The translations under genes were made by a program, and so were the position numbers. Source: an uncultured Allomuricauda sp. (GTDB lineage Bacteria; Bacteroidota; Bacteroidia; Flavobacteriales; Flavobacteriaceae). Taken from it: a DNA stretch of 64,000 nucleotides. This document shows positions 43,564 to 52,037 of the stretch, in pieces. The DNA lies in contig NZ_CANMUU010000002.1 in NCBI RefSeq assembly GCF_947501165.1, positions 372,001-436,000 of the forward strand. The letters run 5' to 3'. A model generated the notes under the pieces. That model was given only the letters and a program-made list of their open reading frames with translations. It had not been told where the DNA came from and ran no database searches. Positions within the stretch are counted from its first letter, which is position 1, and every line of letters starts with the position of its first letter.

Positions 43564-43857
43564 ATGGGGATGGACCAGAACGAATCTGATGAATTTTATG
43601 GAAGACTCAAAGAGCAATTGTTGGAAAACTCTAAGTGGCCTTCCAGCTATTTATACAAATTTATAGTTCCTACAGATAATGAGAAAATAGAACAAATCAA
43701 TACCATTTTTGATAATACAGGTGCGGTCATTGAATCCAAAAAATCTAAGAAGGGAACCTATACAAGTATTTCCATTACAGTGAATATGAAAGACCCAGAT
43801 GAGGTTATATCTAAATACAAGGAAGTTTCATCTGTAGAGGGGGTTATATCCTTATAG
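43564..43857 (+). CDS. DUF493 (YbeD-like) protein
   Basis: 97 residues (95 if the ATG at 43570 is used): FYGRLKEQLLENSKWPSSYLYKFIVPTDNEKIEQINTIFD, SKKGTYTSISITVNMKDPDEVISKYKEVSSVEGVISL. This is the ACT-like fold of DUF493/YbeD, a putative small-ligand or allosteric module. It is divergent from the AAA_28 gene with almost no spacer, so their promoters must overlap. Confidence 0.9.
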   Translation: MGMDQNESDEFYGRLKEQLLENSKWPSSYLYKFIVPTDNEKIEQINTIFDNTGAVIESKKSKKGTYTSISITVNMKDPDEVISKYKEVSSVEGVISL

Positions 43858-43939
43858 GTCTTCTTTATCATAATTTTATTATTTTGCGGTCGTTATTGGT
43901 AGTACTTCCCATTCCATTAATCACTTAATATATCTTAAT

Positions 43940-44593
43940 TTGAATTCAGTAGAACATTTAGAATACAACACGGAACGTCCTAAACTTTTCATTCCTGAAT
44001 ATGGTCGTCATTTCCAAAAAATGGTAGACCATGCGGTTTCCATTGAAGACCGCGAGGAAAGAAATAAGGTTGCAAAAGCTATTATTAGCGTAATGGGCAA
44101 TCTACAGCCCCATCTTCGAGATGTTCCGGATTTTCAACATAAACTCTGGGACCAACTCTTTATCATGTCCGATTTTAAGCTGGATGTAGATTCTCCATTC
44201 CCAATCACTTCCAAGGAGGTGTTACAGCAACGTCCCGAACCTTTGGGGTATCCTCAGAACCATCCTAAGTATCGCTTTTATGGCAATAACATTAAGCGAA
44301 TGATTGATGTTGCCATTAAGTGGGAAACAGGGGATTTGCGAACTGGTTTAGAATATGCCATTGCCAATCACATGAAAAAATGCTACCTAAATTGGAACAA
44401 GGATAGCGTGGAGGACACGGTGATTTTTGGCCATTTAAAAGAGCTTAGCGATGGCGCAATTGATTTGGCTCCTAAAGGAGAAAGCCTTACAAATAGTGAG
44501 TTATTCTTAAAGAATAGGATTGTCAAATCACAAAGAGGTAGCGGCAGCAACAAAAAAGGACAACGCAACAGCAGGTCTAAGAAAAGATATTGA
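43940..44593 (+). CDS. DUF4290 protein
   Basis: 217 residues from TTG 43940 (LNSVEHLEYNTERPKLFIPEYGRH); the start fits the family's N-terminus and no ATG is closer. Conserved blocks: MVDHAVSIEDREERNKVAKAIISVMGNLQPHLRDVPDFQHKLWDQLFIMSDFKLDVDSPFP. The C-terminus is a basic tail (GSGSNKKGQRNSRSKKRY), possibly nucleic-acid binding. DUF4290 is restricted to Bacteroidota and has no known function. It precedes murA by 12 bases in a conserved pair. Confidence 0.9.
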   Translation: MNSVEHLEYNTERPKLFIPEYGRHFQKMVDHAVSIEDREERNKVAKAIISVMGNLQPHLRDVPDFQHKLWDQLFIMSDFKLDVDSPFPITSKEVLQQRPEPLGYPQNHPKYRFYGNNIKRMIDVAIKWETGDLRTGLEYAIANHMKKCYLNWNKDSVEDTVIFGHLKELSDGAIDLAPKGESLTNSELFLKNRIVKSQRGSGSNKKGQRNSRSKKRY

Positions 44594-44605
44594 TTCCGTA
44601 AGCTT

Positions 44606-45913
44606 ATGGGTACGTTTAGGATAGAAGGCGGGCACCAGCTTTCTGGAGAGATAACTCCGCAAGGGGCAAAAAACGAAGCACTTCAAATTTTATGTGCGGT
44701 CCTTTTGTCCGATGAGAAGATTACCATTCACAATATTCCTGATATAATTGATGTCAATAAATTAATTGCCTTGCTTGAGGATTTAGGTGTAAAAATCCAA
44801 AAAAAAGGAAAAGGCTCTTATACTTTCAAAGCTGATGACATTAATTTGGACTATCTACAATCTGACCAATTTAAACAAGATGGTAGAGGCCTTAGGGGCT
44901 CCATAATGTTGGTGGGCCCACTTTTGGGAAGGTTTGGCAAGGGGTATATTCCCAAACCTGGTGGTGATAAAATTGGAAGAAGGCGCTTAGATACCCATTT
45001 TGAAGGTTTTATTAAGCTAGGTGCTAAGTTTCGATACAATAGGGAAGAATATTTTTACGGAGTGGAAGCTGAAAAGCTTACTGGGACTTACATGCTACTT
45101 GATGAAGCTTCTGTTACCGGAACGGCAAATATTGTAATGGCTGCCGTACTGGCTGAAGGAACTACAACCATTTACAATGCAGCGTGTGAACCCTACCTTC
45201 AGCAGCTTTGTAAGATGTTGAATAGGATGGGCGCCAAGATATCAGGTGTAGGTTCCAATTTACTTACTATTGAAGGTGTTGAATCTTTAGGGGGAACGGA
45301 ACACACCATGCTTCCTGATATGATTGAGATTGGAAGCTGGATTGGATTGGCTGCAATGACACGTAGTGAGCTCACTATTAAGAATGTGAGTTGGGACGAT
45401 TTAGGACAAATTCCCAATGCCTTTCAGAAATTGGGGATTAAACTAGAGCGCAGAGATGATGATATTTTTATCCCGAAGCATGAAAATGGATATGAAATCC
45501 AGAATTATATAGACGGTTCCATTCTCACAATAGCTGATGCTCCATGGCCGGGATTAACACCTGATTTATTGAGCATTTTACTGGTAGTGGCCATTCAGTC
45601 CAAAGGAGAGGTTGTGATACACCAAAAAATGTTTGAAAGCCGTCTGTTCTTTGTAGACAAGTTGATTGACATGGGTGCCAAAATCATTTTATGTGACCCT
45701 CACCGTGCTACCGTAATTGGACACGATTTCAAGTCTACATTAAAGTCAACAACCATGGTCTCTCCAGATATACGTGCTGGGATTTCTCTTCTCATTGCTG
45801 CGCTTTCAGCCAAGGGAACTTCTACTATTCACAATATAGAGCAAATTGACAGAGGCTACGAAGATATAGACACCCGTTTAAGAGCAATAGGAGCAAATAT
45901 AGTAAGGGTCTAG
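44606..45913 (+). CDS. murA: UDP-N-acetylglucosamine 1-carboxyvinyltransferase, Asp-type active site
   Basis: 435 residues. EPSP-synthase fold: GTFRIEGGHQLSGEITPQGAKNEALQIL (Lys22/Asn23 substrate residues), GRGLRGSIMLVGPLLGRFGKGYIPKPGGDKIGRRRLD, and SPDIRAGISLLIAALSAKG near the end. The active-site loop is PGGDKIG with Asp121 where E. coli MurA has Cys115 (PGGCTIG). Asp-type enzymes are catalytically competent and insensitive to fosfomycin, as known for mycobacterial and chlamydial MurA. First committed step of peptidoglycan synthesis. Translated closely after the DUF4290 gene. Confidence 0.96.
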   Translation: MGTFRIEGGHQLSGEITPQGAKNEALQILCAVLLSDEKITIHNIPDIIDVNKLIALLEDLGVKIQKKGKGSYTFKADDINLDYLQSDQFKQDGRGLRGSIMLVGPLLGRFGKGYIPKPGGDKIGRRRLDTHFEGFIKLGAKFRYNREEYFYGVEAEKLTGTYMLLDEASVTGTANIVMAAVLAEGTTTIYNAACEPYLQQLCKMLNRMGAKISGVGSNLLTIEGVESLGGTEHTMLPDMIEIGSWIGLAAMTRSELTIKNVSWDDLGQIPNAFQKLGIKLERRDDDIFIPKHENGYEIQNYIDGSILTIADAPWPGLTPDLLSILLVVAIQSKGEVVIHQKMFESRLFFVDKLIDMGAKIILCDPHRATVIGHDFKSTLKSTTMVSPDIRAGISLLIAALSAKGTSTIHNIEQIDRGYEDIDTRLRAIGANIVRV

Positions 45914-45916
45914 AGC

Positions 45917-46360
45917 TTAGGTATGACTTAATTGTGTTGGGTTGAAAAGTATATCCTTCACGTTTGCAAAGAAGGGTATGGCCAGCGTACTAGGTTTCAT
46001 AAATGCGTCTGACTTCTCAAAAAAGTTATCTATCTGTTTTAATTTCAAATGGGCCGAAGTTCCATTAAGCCCATAATCATGAAAGGCCATGCTCCATTCA
46101 TCAAAAAGCCTTATGGAAGACCTTTCCTCACAGATGATTTCCATAGTATGATGACGAGCATCTTTCCTAATTCTTGTGAATAGTCTTTCAACCTGTTTTT
46201 CTTCTCCTTCCAAGAGCTGTAAAAACTTATTGTCGTGGTAGAGTAAACATCCTGTAATATTGTGTCTTGAATTAAAAAGGCGTGCATCACTCAACATTTT
46301 GTAGATGTCAGATAGTTGAAAATTATCAACTGCCACTGAACGATAAACCAGCGAATGCAT
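45917..46360 (-). CDS. BLUF-domain blue-light photoreceptor
   Basis: 147 residues. All flavin-contacting residues of BLUF are present: Tyr6 (SLVYRSVA), Asn34 (RHNITGCLLYHD), Gln48 (KFLQLLEGE), Trp89 and Met91 (FDEWSMAFHDYG). The domain spans residues 1-97 and the remaining 50 residues form a short helical cap with no output domain, as in stand-alone BLUF proteins that act through a protein partner. It is convergent with murA (three bases apart) and 190 bases from the end of a TPR histidine kinase on the same strand. A light-responsive operon with a photolyase lies about 7 kb away. Confidence 0.9.
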   Translation of the reverse strand: MHSLVYRSVAVDNFQLSDIYKMLSDARLFNSRHNITGCLLYHDNKFLQLLEGEEKQVERLFTRIRKDARHHTMEIICEERSSIRLFDEWSMAFHDYGLNGTSAHLKLKQIDNFFEKSDAFMKPSTLAIPFFANVKDILFNPTQLSHT

Positions 46361-46550
46361 TGTAATATATTGGTATAGGTTATCTCAAATATACTTTTTT
46401 GTTGAAGTTTTTCAAACTAAATCCGTTGAAAATGGCTGTTTTGGATGAACAAAAAAGTGAAAATTCAGATTAATTTACAGATTTTTTTAAATTTTCAAGT
46501 GAATCAAAAAGTAGCTTTTAATAGAATTTAAGGGGTTGTACGCTTTATGG

Positions 46551-48566
46551 TCAAACCACTTTTTTGATGTTGACCCTATCTTCAACTTGGAGATGTTTTG
46601 GAATTAGTATGGTAACTTTCGTACCTGTTTTATCCTTGCCGTTGTAATTTTTCACAGTAACTAACTGTTCATTTGAAACTCTCTTTAAAGCATCAATGCG
46701 TTTGGCGGTAATGGACATTCCTCTGGATGGGCCGTCCGATTTTTGGTTTTCAGCATTGCTTGAATGTATTCCTACACCATTGTCCTCAACAATGCATTCT
46801 ATATATTCCTCTAGGTCATTGAATGTAATGGTGAGTTGCTTTGAACCTTCCTTTGGCATCAACCCATGAACAATAGCATTTTCTACATAGGGTTGTACTA
46901 ATAATAAAGGTATTTCGTACTCTTCAACATCCAAATTATCATCAACAATAATTTTAAAGCTAAACGCATTATCAAAGCGAAGTGATTCCAATTCAAGATA
47001 AATTTTAAGCAATTCAATTTCTTCCTTAAGGAATAGATTTAAGTTGACAGAGCTTTCCAAAACTTGGCGCAAGAGTTTAGAGAATTTGGTAAGATATTTT
47101 AGGGAATCTTCCTTATCACTTGAATTAAGTATCAGGTGTTGTATGGAGTTCAGGGAATTAAAAATAAAGTGCGGGTTCATCTGTGCCCGAAGCATGCGTT
47201 TTTCAAGCTCTGCATTAATCTTTTCAATAGTCTGGTTCTGTTTTGAAATCAGCTCGTTCTTTTCCTGAAAGATTCGGTTAGATTTTTTCTTATCCTCATA
47301 CTTAAAATAGAGCAATCCAGCTGACATTAATAACAAAAATGAAATAACTAGTAAGTATACAAATCGTTTCTGGTTCAAGGACATTTGTGCGTTTAGCAGT
47401 TCTAATTGTAGCTCATTCTCCTTGATTTCCTTGTCTTTTAAATATACGTCATGTTGTATTTGAAGATTTTGGATTTCTTTTACCTTCGTTTCATTCAAAA
47501 GACTGTCCTTATAGGCCATTGTGTTATTCAAGTGATATATAGCTTGGGTTAAATCACCGCTTTCACTATTTATTTTATAGGCAATTTCATGCCCTTCTTT
47601 ATTCAACTGAAATCCAGCTTTATCCAATGATTCAAGATTTTTTTTTGAATACGCCAATGCCTCTTTGTAACGTTTTTGCTGAAGCATCAAATCAGCCATA
47701 AAATAATATATTGAAGGGGTTAGTTGCTTTAGTGAAAGCTGTTGCGCAAGTTCCAAGGCTTTTTCCAGTTTATCTTGGGCAAAATCCCATTTTTTCAATT
47801 TAATATAACAGCTACCAATATTTGTATAAACCGAAGCCAAACCAACATTGTCTCCTTGTTCTTTACTATATTCCACAGCTTCTAGATATTTGGATAAGGC
47901 ACTTGCGTAGTCCTTGTTATCATAATCAATGGTAGCAAGATTGTTTAGTACTTTATTCTTCAAATATTCTTTATCGGTTCCTTTGTATACCTCAAGCGCT
48001 TTTTCATAGCTATCTATCGCCTTGTCCTGTTCTCCCATAAGATCGTATAGAACCCCTAAGTTTGAATACGCCGATGATACATCATATGGGAGGTACAAAG
48101 AATCAACAAGTCTTATACTTTTTAAATAATAGTCCTTACTGTTAGGATAATCCCCGATTCGTCGATATACAATGCCCAAGCCATTATATACCATCTTCAT
48201 GTATTCGTAATTATTTTGTTGAATTGATAGATTTAGGCATTGTCTCAAATAATCCATTGATTCAGGGTAGCTTCCAGTCATGCCATGCGTTAGTCCTAAA
48301 TCGTAAAGAGCCATAATTTGTCCTGATTTAAAGTCTATCTCTTTGGATTTCTCTAAACTTTGTAACCCATAATCCAACGCTTTTTGCTTGTCAATGGACC
48401 TAGAATACTTCCCCATCCATCTAAGAGCATTTACTTGTGTAGTATCATCAGCGGTTTTTAATAAAGCCTTGAGGCTGTCCAGTTTTTGTGTTTGGGCAAA
48501 AGAATTGGTAATGACTAGAAATAAGGAATAAATGCAGATTTTTAAAACAGTATGTTTTGCCATCAC
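46551..48566 (-). CDS. TPR-containing LytS-type sensor histidine kinase
   Basis: 671 residues. Signal peptide (about 1-24, ending NSFAQ), then seven or so tetratricopeptide repeats in the periplasm (about 40-350, with units such as ALDYGLQSLEKSKEI and SAYSNLGVLYDLMGEQDKAIDSYEKALE), a coiled stretch, one membrane helix (about 388-408), a second coiled coil and a HisKA_7/LytS kinase: LRAQMNPHFIFNSLNSIQHLI with the phospho-acceptor His, LLVQPYVENAIVHGL as N-box and VEDNGVGIHS as G-box. These kinases usually pair with a LytTR response regulator; none is adjacent, so it is an orphan here. Signal unknown. Confidence 0.92.
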   Translation of the reverse strand: MMAKHTVLKICIYSLFLVITNSFAQTQKLDSLKALLKTADDTTQVNALRWMGKYSRSIDKQKALDYGLQSLEKSKEIDFKSGQIMALYDLGLTHGMTGSYPESMDYLRQCLNLSIQQNNYEYMKMVYNGLGIVYRRIGDYPNSKDYYLKSIRLVDSLYLPYDVSSAYSNLGVLYDLMGEQDKAIDSYEKALEVYKGTDKEYLKNKVLNNLATIDYDNKDYASALSKYLEAVEYSKEQGDNVGLASVYTNIGSCYIKLKKWDFAQDKLEKALELAQQLSLKQLTPSIYYFMADLMLQQKRYKEALAYSKKNLESLDKAGFQLNKEGHEIAYKINSESGDLTQAIYHLNNTMAYKDSLLNETKVKEIQNLQIQHDVYLKDKEIKENELQLELLNAQMSLNQKRFVYLLVISFLLLMSAGLLYFKYEDKKKSNRIFQEKNELISKQNQTIEKINAELEKRMLRAQMNPHFIFNSLNSIQHLILNSSDKEDSLKYLTKFSKLLRQVLESSVNLNLFLKEEIELLKIYLELESLRFDNAFSFKIIVDDNLDVEEYEIPLLLVQPYVENAIVHGLMPKEGSKQLTITFNDLEEYIECIVEDNGVGIHSSNAENQKSDGPSRGMSITAKRIDALKRVSNEQLVTVKNYNGKDKTGTKVTILIPKHLQVEDRVNIKKVV

Positions 48567-48700
48567 TAACCCATTTTAATCAGAATATAAGGAAAACCTA
48601 GGATAAAACTATGGGTTTTCCGTTAAACACATATCATGTTTACAAGAACACAAGGAAATCTTTGATTATACCTGACTGATCACAAATAGCTTTAACTCCA

Positions 48701-49705
48701 TCAATCTTTCTCAATTAGTTTTCCATCTGGATATAAAGCAAATCTACCTTTTTCTTTGTCATGCACGTTATCTGGATAAGGCCATGGCCAACCTCCAAAT
48801 TGAGTAAGACGATATTCGTCCATGGCATTTTGAATCTCCTCTTCTGTATTCATTACAAATGGGCCATATTTGGCAACAGGTTCATCAATGGGTTTTCCCT
48901 GAAGCAATAGAAGGTGTGCTTTTTCATTTCTCACTTTAATAGTAACCTCTTTGGAAGGGTCCAGAGCAATTCCAAAACTTGGATTTATTTTCTTCTCTCC
49001 AATGTGTATTTCATCTCCTTCATAAAAATAAAGAGTTCGTGTAACCAGTGTTTTTGAACTTGGTAAGACATATTCGGAATTTGCATCAATATGTATATTC
49101 CAAATGGCCACTTCATTTTCATTTTTCGCAGCCCAAGAGTTGGGAGCGGGGTTATTCGCATCCGTTCCTTTGTAATTTCCTGCAATAACCTTGATTACGG
49201 CATACTTTTCTTTAATGATAGGAATATCCTCATGCCACAGCATCTTAAAATGAGGTTCTACAAACTTGTCCTTCTTTGGCAAGTTGAGCCATATTTGGAA
49301 CAGTTCCAATGGATTATCAGTGTCTTCATTCAAAAGAGGAAACATTTCGGAGTGTTGTACCCCCCTTCCGGCGGTCATCCATTGTACATCTCCATTGCCA
49401 AAACGGCCGGCAGCTCCCAAAGAATCGGAATGGTCACAAAATCCTTTGTTAACTATTGTGATGGTTTCAAAACCTCTATGCGGATGATAAGGGAAGCCAG
49501 GGATAGTATTCCCATGATACATTCGCCATCCATCTTTGATGGTAAAATCATTTCCTATGTTACGACCCTCAAGAAGCTTGGGATTTGGCCCCATATTTTC
49601 CTCACCTTTTGGATAATGATCTAAATGATAAACACAAAACAAAAAAGGGTCTTGTGTTTGCCAGGGAAAGCCTAATGGAAATGTTTGAAGAACCGCATTG
49701 GACAT
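48701..49705 (-). CDS. Pirin family protein
   Basis: ATG 49705 is the better start (334 residues, MSNAVLQTFPLGFPWQTQDPF). Bicupin with the pirin metal site: HPHRGFETITIVNKG (two His), then GDVQWMTAGRGVQHSEM (His and Glu). Bacterial pirins include quercetin 2,3-dioxygenases and redox-linked regulators; the function here is undecided. Single gene, divergent from the BamA-like gene. Confidence 0.92.
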   Translation of the reverse strand: MSNAVLQTFPLGFPWQTQDPFLFCVYHLDHYPKGEENMGPNPKLLEGRNIGNDFTIKDGWRMYHGNTIPGFPYHPHRGFETITIVNKGFCDHSDSLGAAGRFGNGDVQWMTAGRGVQHSEMFPLLNEDTDNPLELFQIWLNLPKKDKFVEPHFKMLWHEDIPIIKEKYAVIKVIAGNYKGTDANNPAPNSWAAKNENEVAIWNIHIDANSEYVLPSSKTLVTRTLYFYEGDEIHIGEKKINPSFGIALDPSKEVTIKVRNEKAHLLLLQGKPIDEPVAKYGPFVMNTEEEIQNAMDEYRLTQFGGWPWPYPDNVHDKEKGRFALYPDGKLIEKD

Positions 49706-49842
49706 AGTAAAGAGTTTTATTAAAAATAACAATAAATAGTATCTATTTCAGCGTTCATGAAAACACATGTTCCCAAAAAGTGTTAAGAAAATGTATGGAA
49801 TGTTGATAGTAAACGTCCTAATTATCATCCTATATAAAGTCT

Positions 49843-51114
49843 ATGAAAAAAATCCTCCTATTTTTCTTATTGGTAACTTCAGTCACGTTTTCTCAAAGTA
49901 CTATAGACAGTTTAGGTTTTTCTGGCTTAAGACGAACTAAAGAACGTTTTCTTAGAAGATTGGTAAAGGTAAGGCCCGATAGCGCTTTTGATACCTTGAA
50001 AATCAATACGGATATAGAACGATTGAAGCGGTTGCCTGGGATTGCCAATGCTTCATATTCAATAGAAGAAAAGGATGGGAAAACAATTGTCAACTACGAG
50101 ATAGTGGAGAATTTTACCATTATTCCAGGTTTGCGCATCTCTACGGCCAATAATGGTGATTTTGCTTTTAGACTTTCAGTTTTTGAGTTTAATTTTTTGG
50201 GAAACAACCAATTGATTGGCGGCTTTTATGCGCGAGATGTATTTGATTCTTATGGCTTCTTTTATGAGCATCCTTTTTTATTCAGCGATAAACTGGGCGT
50301 AGGCTTTAGCTATCAAGACCAAACAACCCAAGAACCTGTGTTTTTTGAGGACGGCACCAAGGACTATCGATTTAATAGCAGGTCTTTCGAAGGGAATCTT
50401 ATTTTTTCCTTTGATTTCAACAACGAAGCAGAGATAGGAGCGAGTTTAGTATCGGAATCCTATGATTTTATTGGCGAAGACCCTGTTCCGGGTGGACCAT
50501 TTTCTCTGGAGGCGGATAGATTGGCCTATAGGGCTTTCTACCGGCATATTAATGTAGATATTGATTACCAGTATATAGATGGAATCAACAATGAGTTTAC
50601 CGCGCAATACTTCACCTTTTTAGATGGTGATACTGAAGCGGAGACGTTTCTTGGAGACTTTCTATCATTGCGAAATGATTTTATCTACTATAAAAAAGTA
50701 AAAGATAAAGGGAATTGGGCCTCAAGATTACGGCTGGCAGCTGCCTTTGGAAACGAGGATTCACCTTTTGCCCCTTTTACATTGGATAACCAGTTAAACA
50801 TACGGGGAGTGGGGAATACTGTGGATAGGGGAACCGCTGCTATAGTACTGAACACAGAATATCGCCATACGTTCTATGAAAAGGGATGGTTCGCCTTTCA
50901 AGGGAATGCCTTTCTAGATGCAGGAACTTGGAGAAACCCAGGGGAAAGCTTTTCTGAACTTTTCTCAGGAAATAACCTGAGAGTGTTTCCTGGTTTTGGG
51001 GTGCGATTTATTCACAAGAGAATTTTCAATGCCGTTTTTAGATTGGATTATGGTCTGGGTGTATCGGAAGATGGCACCAACGGTATTGTTTTCGGTATCG
51101 GGCAGTACTTTTAG
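49843..51114 (+). CDS. BamA/TamA-family outer-membrane barrel with one POTRA domain
   Basis: 423 residues. Signal peptide MKKILLFFLLVTSVTFSQS, a single POTRA-like domain (about 20-90, RTKERFLRRLVKVRPDSAFDTLKINTDIERLKRLPGIANASYSIEEKDGKT compressed) and an Omp85 barrel of about 16 strands. The L6 motif appears as IRGVGNT (usually VRGF/Y) and the final strand ends in FGIGQYF with a C-terminal Phe. It is too short for BamA itself; such mini-Omp85 proteins may secrete or insert a dedicated partner, or form patatin-like fusions in other organisms. No partner gene is adjacent. Confidence 0.82.
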   Translation: MKKILLFFLLVTSVTFSQSTIDSLGFSGLRRTKERFLRRLVKVRPDSAFDTLKINTDIERLKRLPGIANASYSIEEKDGKTIVNYEIVENFTIIPGLRISTANNGDFAFRLSVFEFNFLGNNQLIGGFYARDVFDSYGFFYEHPFLFSDKLGVGFSYQDQTTQEPVFFEDGTKDYRFNSRSFEGNLIFSFDFNNEAEIGASLVSESYDFIGEDPVPGGPFSLEADRLAYRAFYRHINVDIDYQYIDGINNEFTAQYFTFLDGDTEAETFLGDFLSLRNDFIYYKKVKDKGNWASRLRLAAAFGNEDSPFAPFTLDNQLNIRGVGNTVDRGTAAIVLNTEYRHTFYEKGWFAFQGNAFLDAGTWRNPGESFSELFSGNNLRVFPGFGVRFIHKRIFNAVFRLDYGLGVSEDGTNGIVFGIGQYF

Positions 51115-51995
51115 TGTTGGGCATCATTTATTTCAATCCAGTACCCTTCCGGGTCCTGAATGTAGATTTGCTTGACTCCGTCTTTACGATTCGTGACTGA
51201 ATTCTCATTTCCCGGCCAATCGTAAAAAGTAATCCCTTTCTCCATTAGTTTTTCAATAAAACTTTCCAAGTCTTCTGTAGCTAAGCATAGATGAATACTT
51301 TTATCCTTCTTGAATTCAATGACATCTTTTTTAATCAAATGTAATTGAGAATTTCCATACATCTTGAACCACCGGAATCCGGGTTTGCGTTCGGGATGGG
51401 GGATTTCCTCAAAACCAAATACATCCATATAAAAGTCACCGGTTTTCATCAAATTGGTAACTACCAACGATTGATGGTCGAACTGAAAAGGCTCAGGGCT
51501 AACGGTATAGCCTGTAAATTGAGTGGAAAGGAAAACTTGCTTCCATTGCCCATCTTCATACGCGCCAACTTTGAAGTTATACGTATTGGAATCAACATAT
51601 TCCCATAAATCAGTCACTATAGATTCTCCATAAGAATACGTATAGTACAAATCCTTTCCTTGCTCTTTTACTGTTCCTTTTGTTACACCCCCGAACACAT
51701 CAAATTCCCAAAACTCAATCGTTTTTCTTTCAGGATTGTATTTTCGAATTCCATGGTTTCGATTACCGAACTTGGTTTGTTCTTTGTTAGTAAAACCCTT
51801 AGATTTTACAATGATCAAAGCATTGTTCAATCCATATTCAAAAGTGATTTCCTGCTTGAATTTTGAACCATCGCCCCAATTCCCTTCAGCTTTCCAGATT
51901 TTTCCAATAAGTCCATCAAAAATGGAAAGGTTGTTTTCTTGCCCATGCATATTAAACACCATGCAAAAAATGCATAGTATACCATACTTCTTCAT
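51111..51995 (-). CDS. Exported lipocalin-like/VOC fusion protein
   Basis: 294 residues. Signal peptide (about 1-19, ending NMHGQ). Residues 25-155 form a beta-rich domain resembling calycin/lipocalin-like families (DGLIGKIWKAEGNWGDGSKFKQEITFEYGLNNALI, KTIEFWEFDVFGGVTKGTVKEQGKDLYYTYSYGES). From about 172 there is a complete VOC domain (DHQSLVVTNLMKTGDFYMDVFGFEEIPHPERKPGFRWFKM, ending QIYIQDPEGYWIEINDAQH with the metal-site Glu). The two-domain architecture suggests binding or conversion of a hydrophobic molecule outside the cytoplasm. Substrate unknown. It overlaps the convergent BamA-like gene by four bases. Confidence 0.78.
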   Translation of the reverse strand: MKKYGILCIFCMVFNMHGQENNLSIFDGLIGKIWKAEGNWGDGSKFKQEITFEYGLNNALIIVKSKGFTNKEQTKFGNRNHGIRKYNPERKTIEFWEFDVFGGVTKGTVKEQGKDLYYTYSYGESIVTDLWEYVDSNTYNFKVGAYEDGQWKQVFLSTQFTGYTVSPEPFQFDHQSLVVTNLMKTGDFYMDVFGFEEIPHPERKPGFRWFKMYGNSQLHLIKKDVIEFKKDKSIHLCLATEDLESFIEKLMEKGITFYDWPGNENSVTNRKDGVKQIYIQDPEGYWIEINDAQH

Positions 51996-52037
51996 GAATT
52001 TCTAATTGAGCTTGTTATTTATTGGTTTTAAGATGGA

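Noticed and set aside
49091..49624. Plus-strand frame of 177 codons opposite pirin
   Set aside because: Antisense shadow of the pirin gene; no start context or motif.
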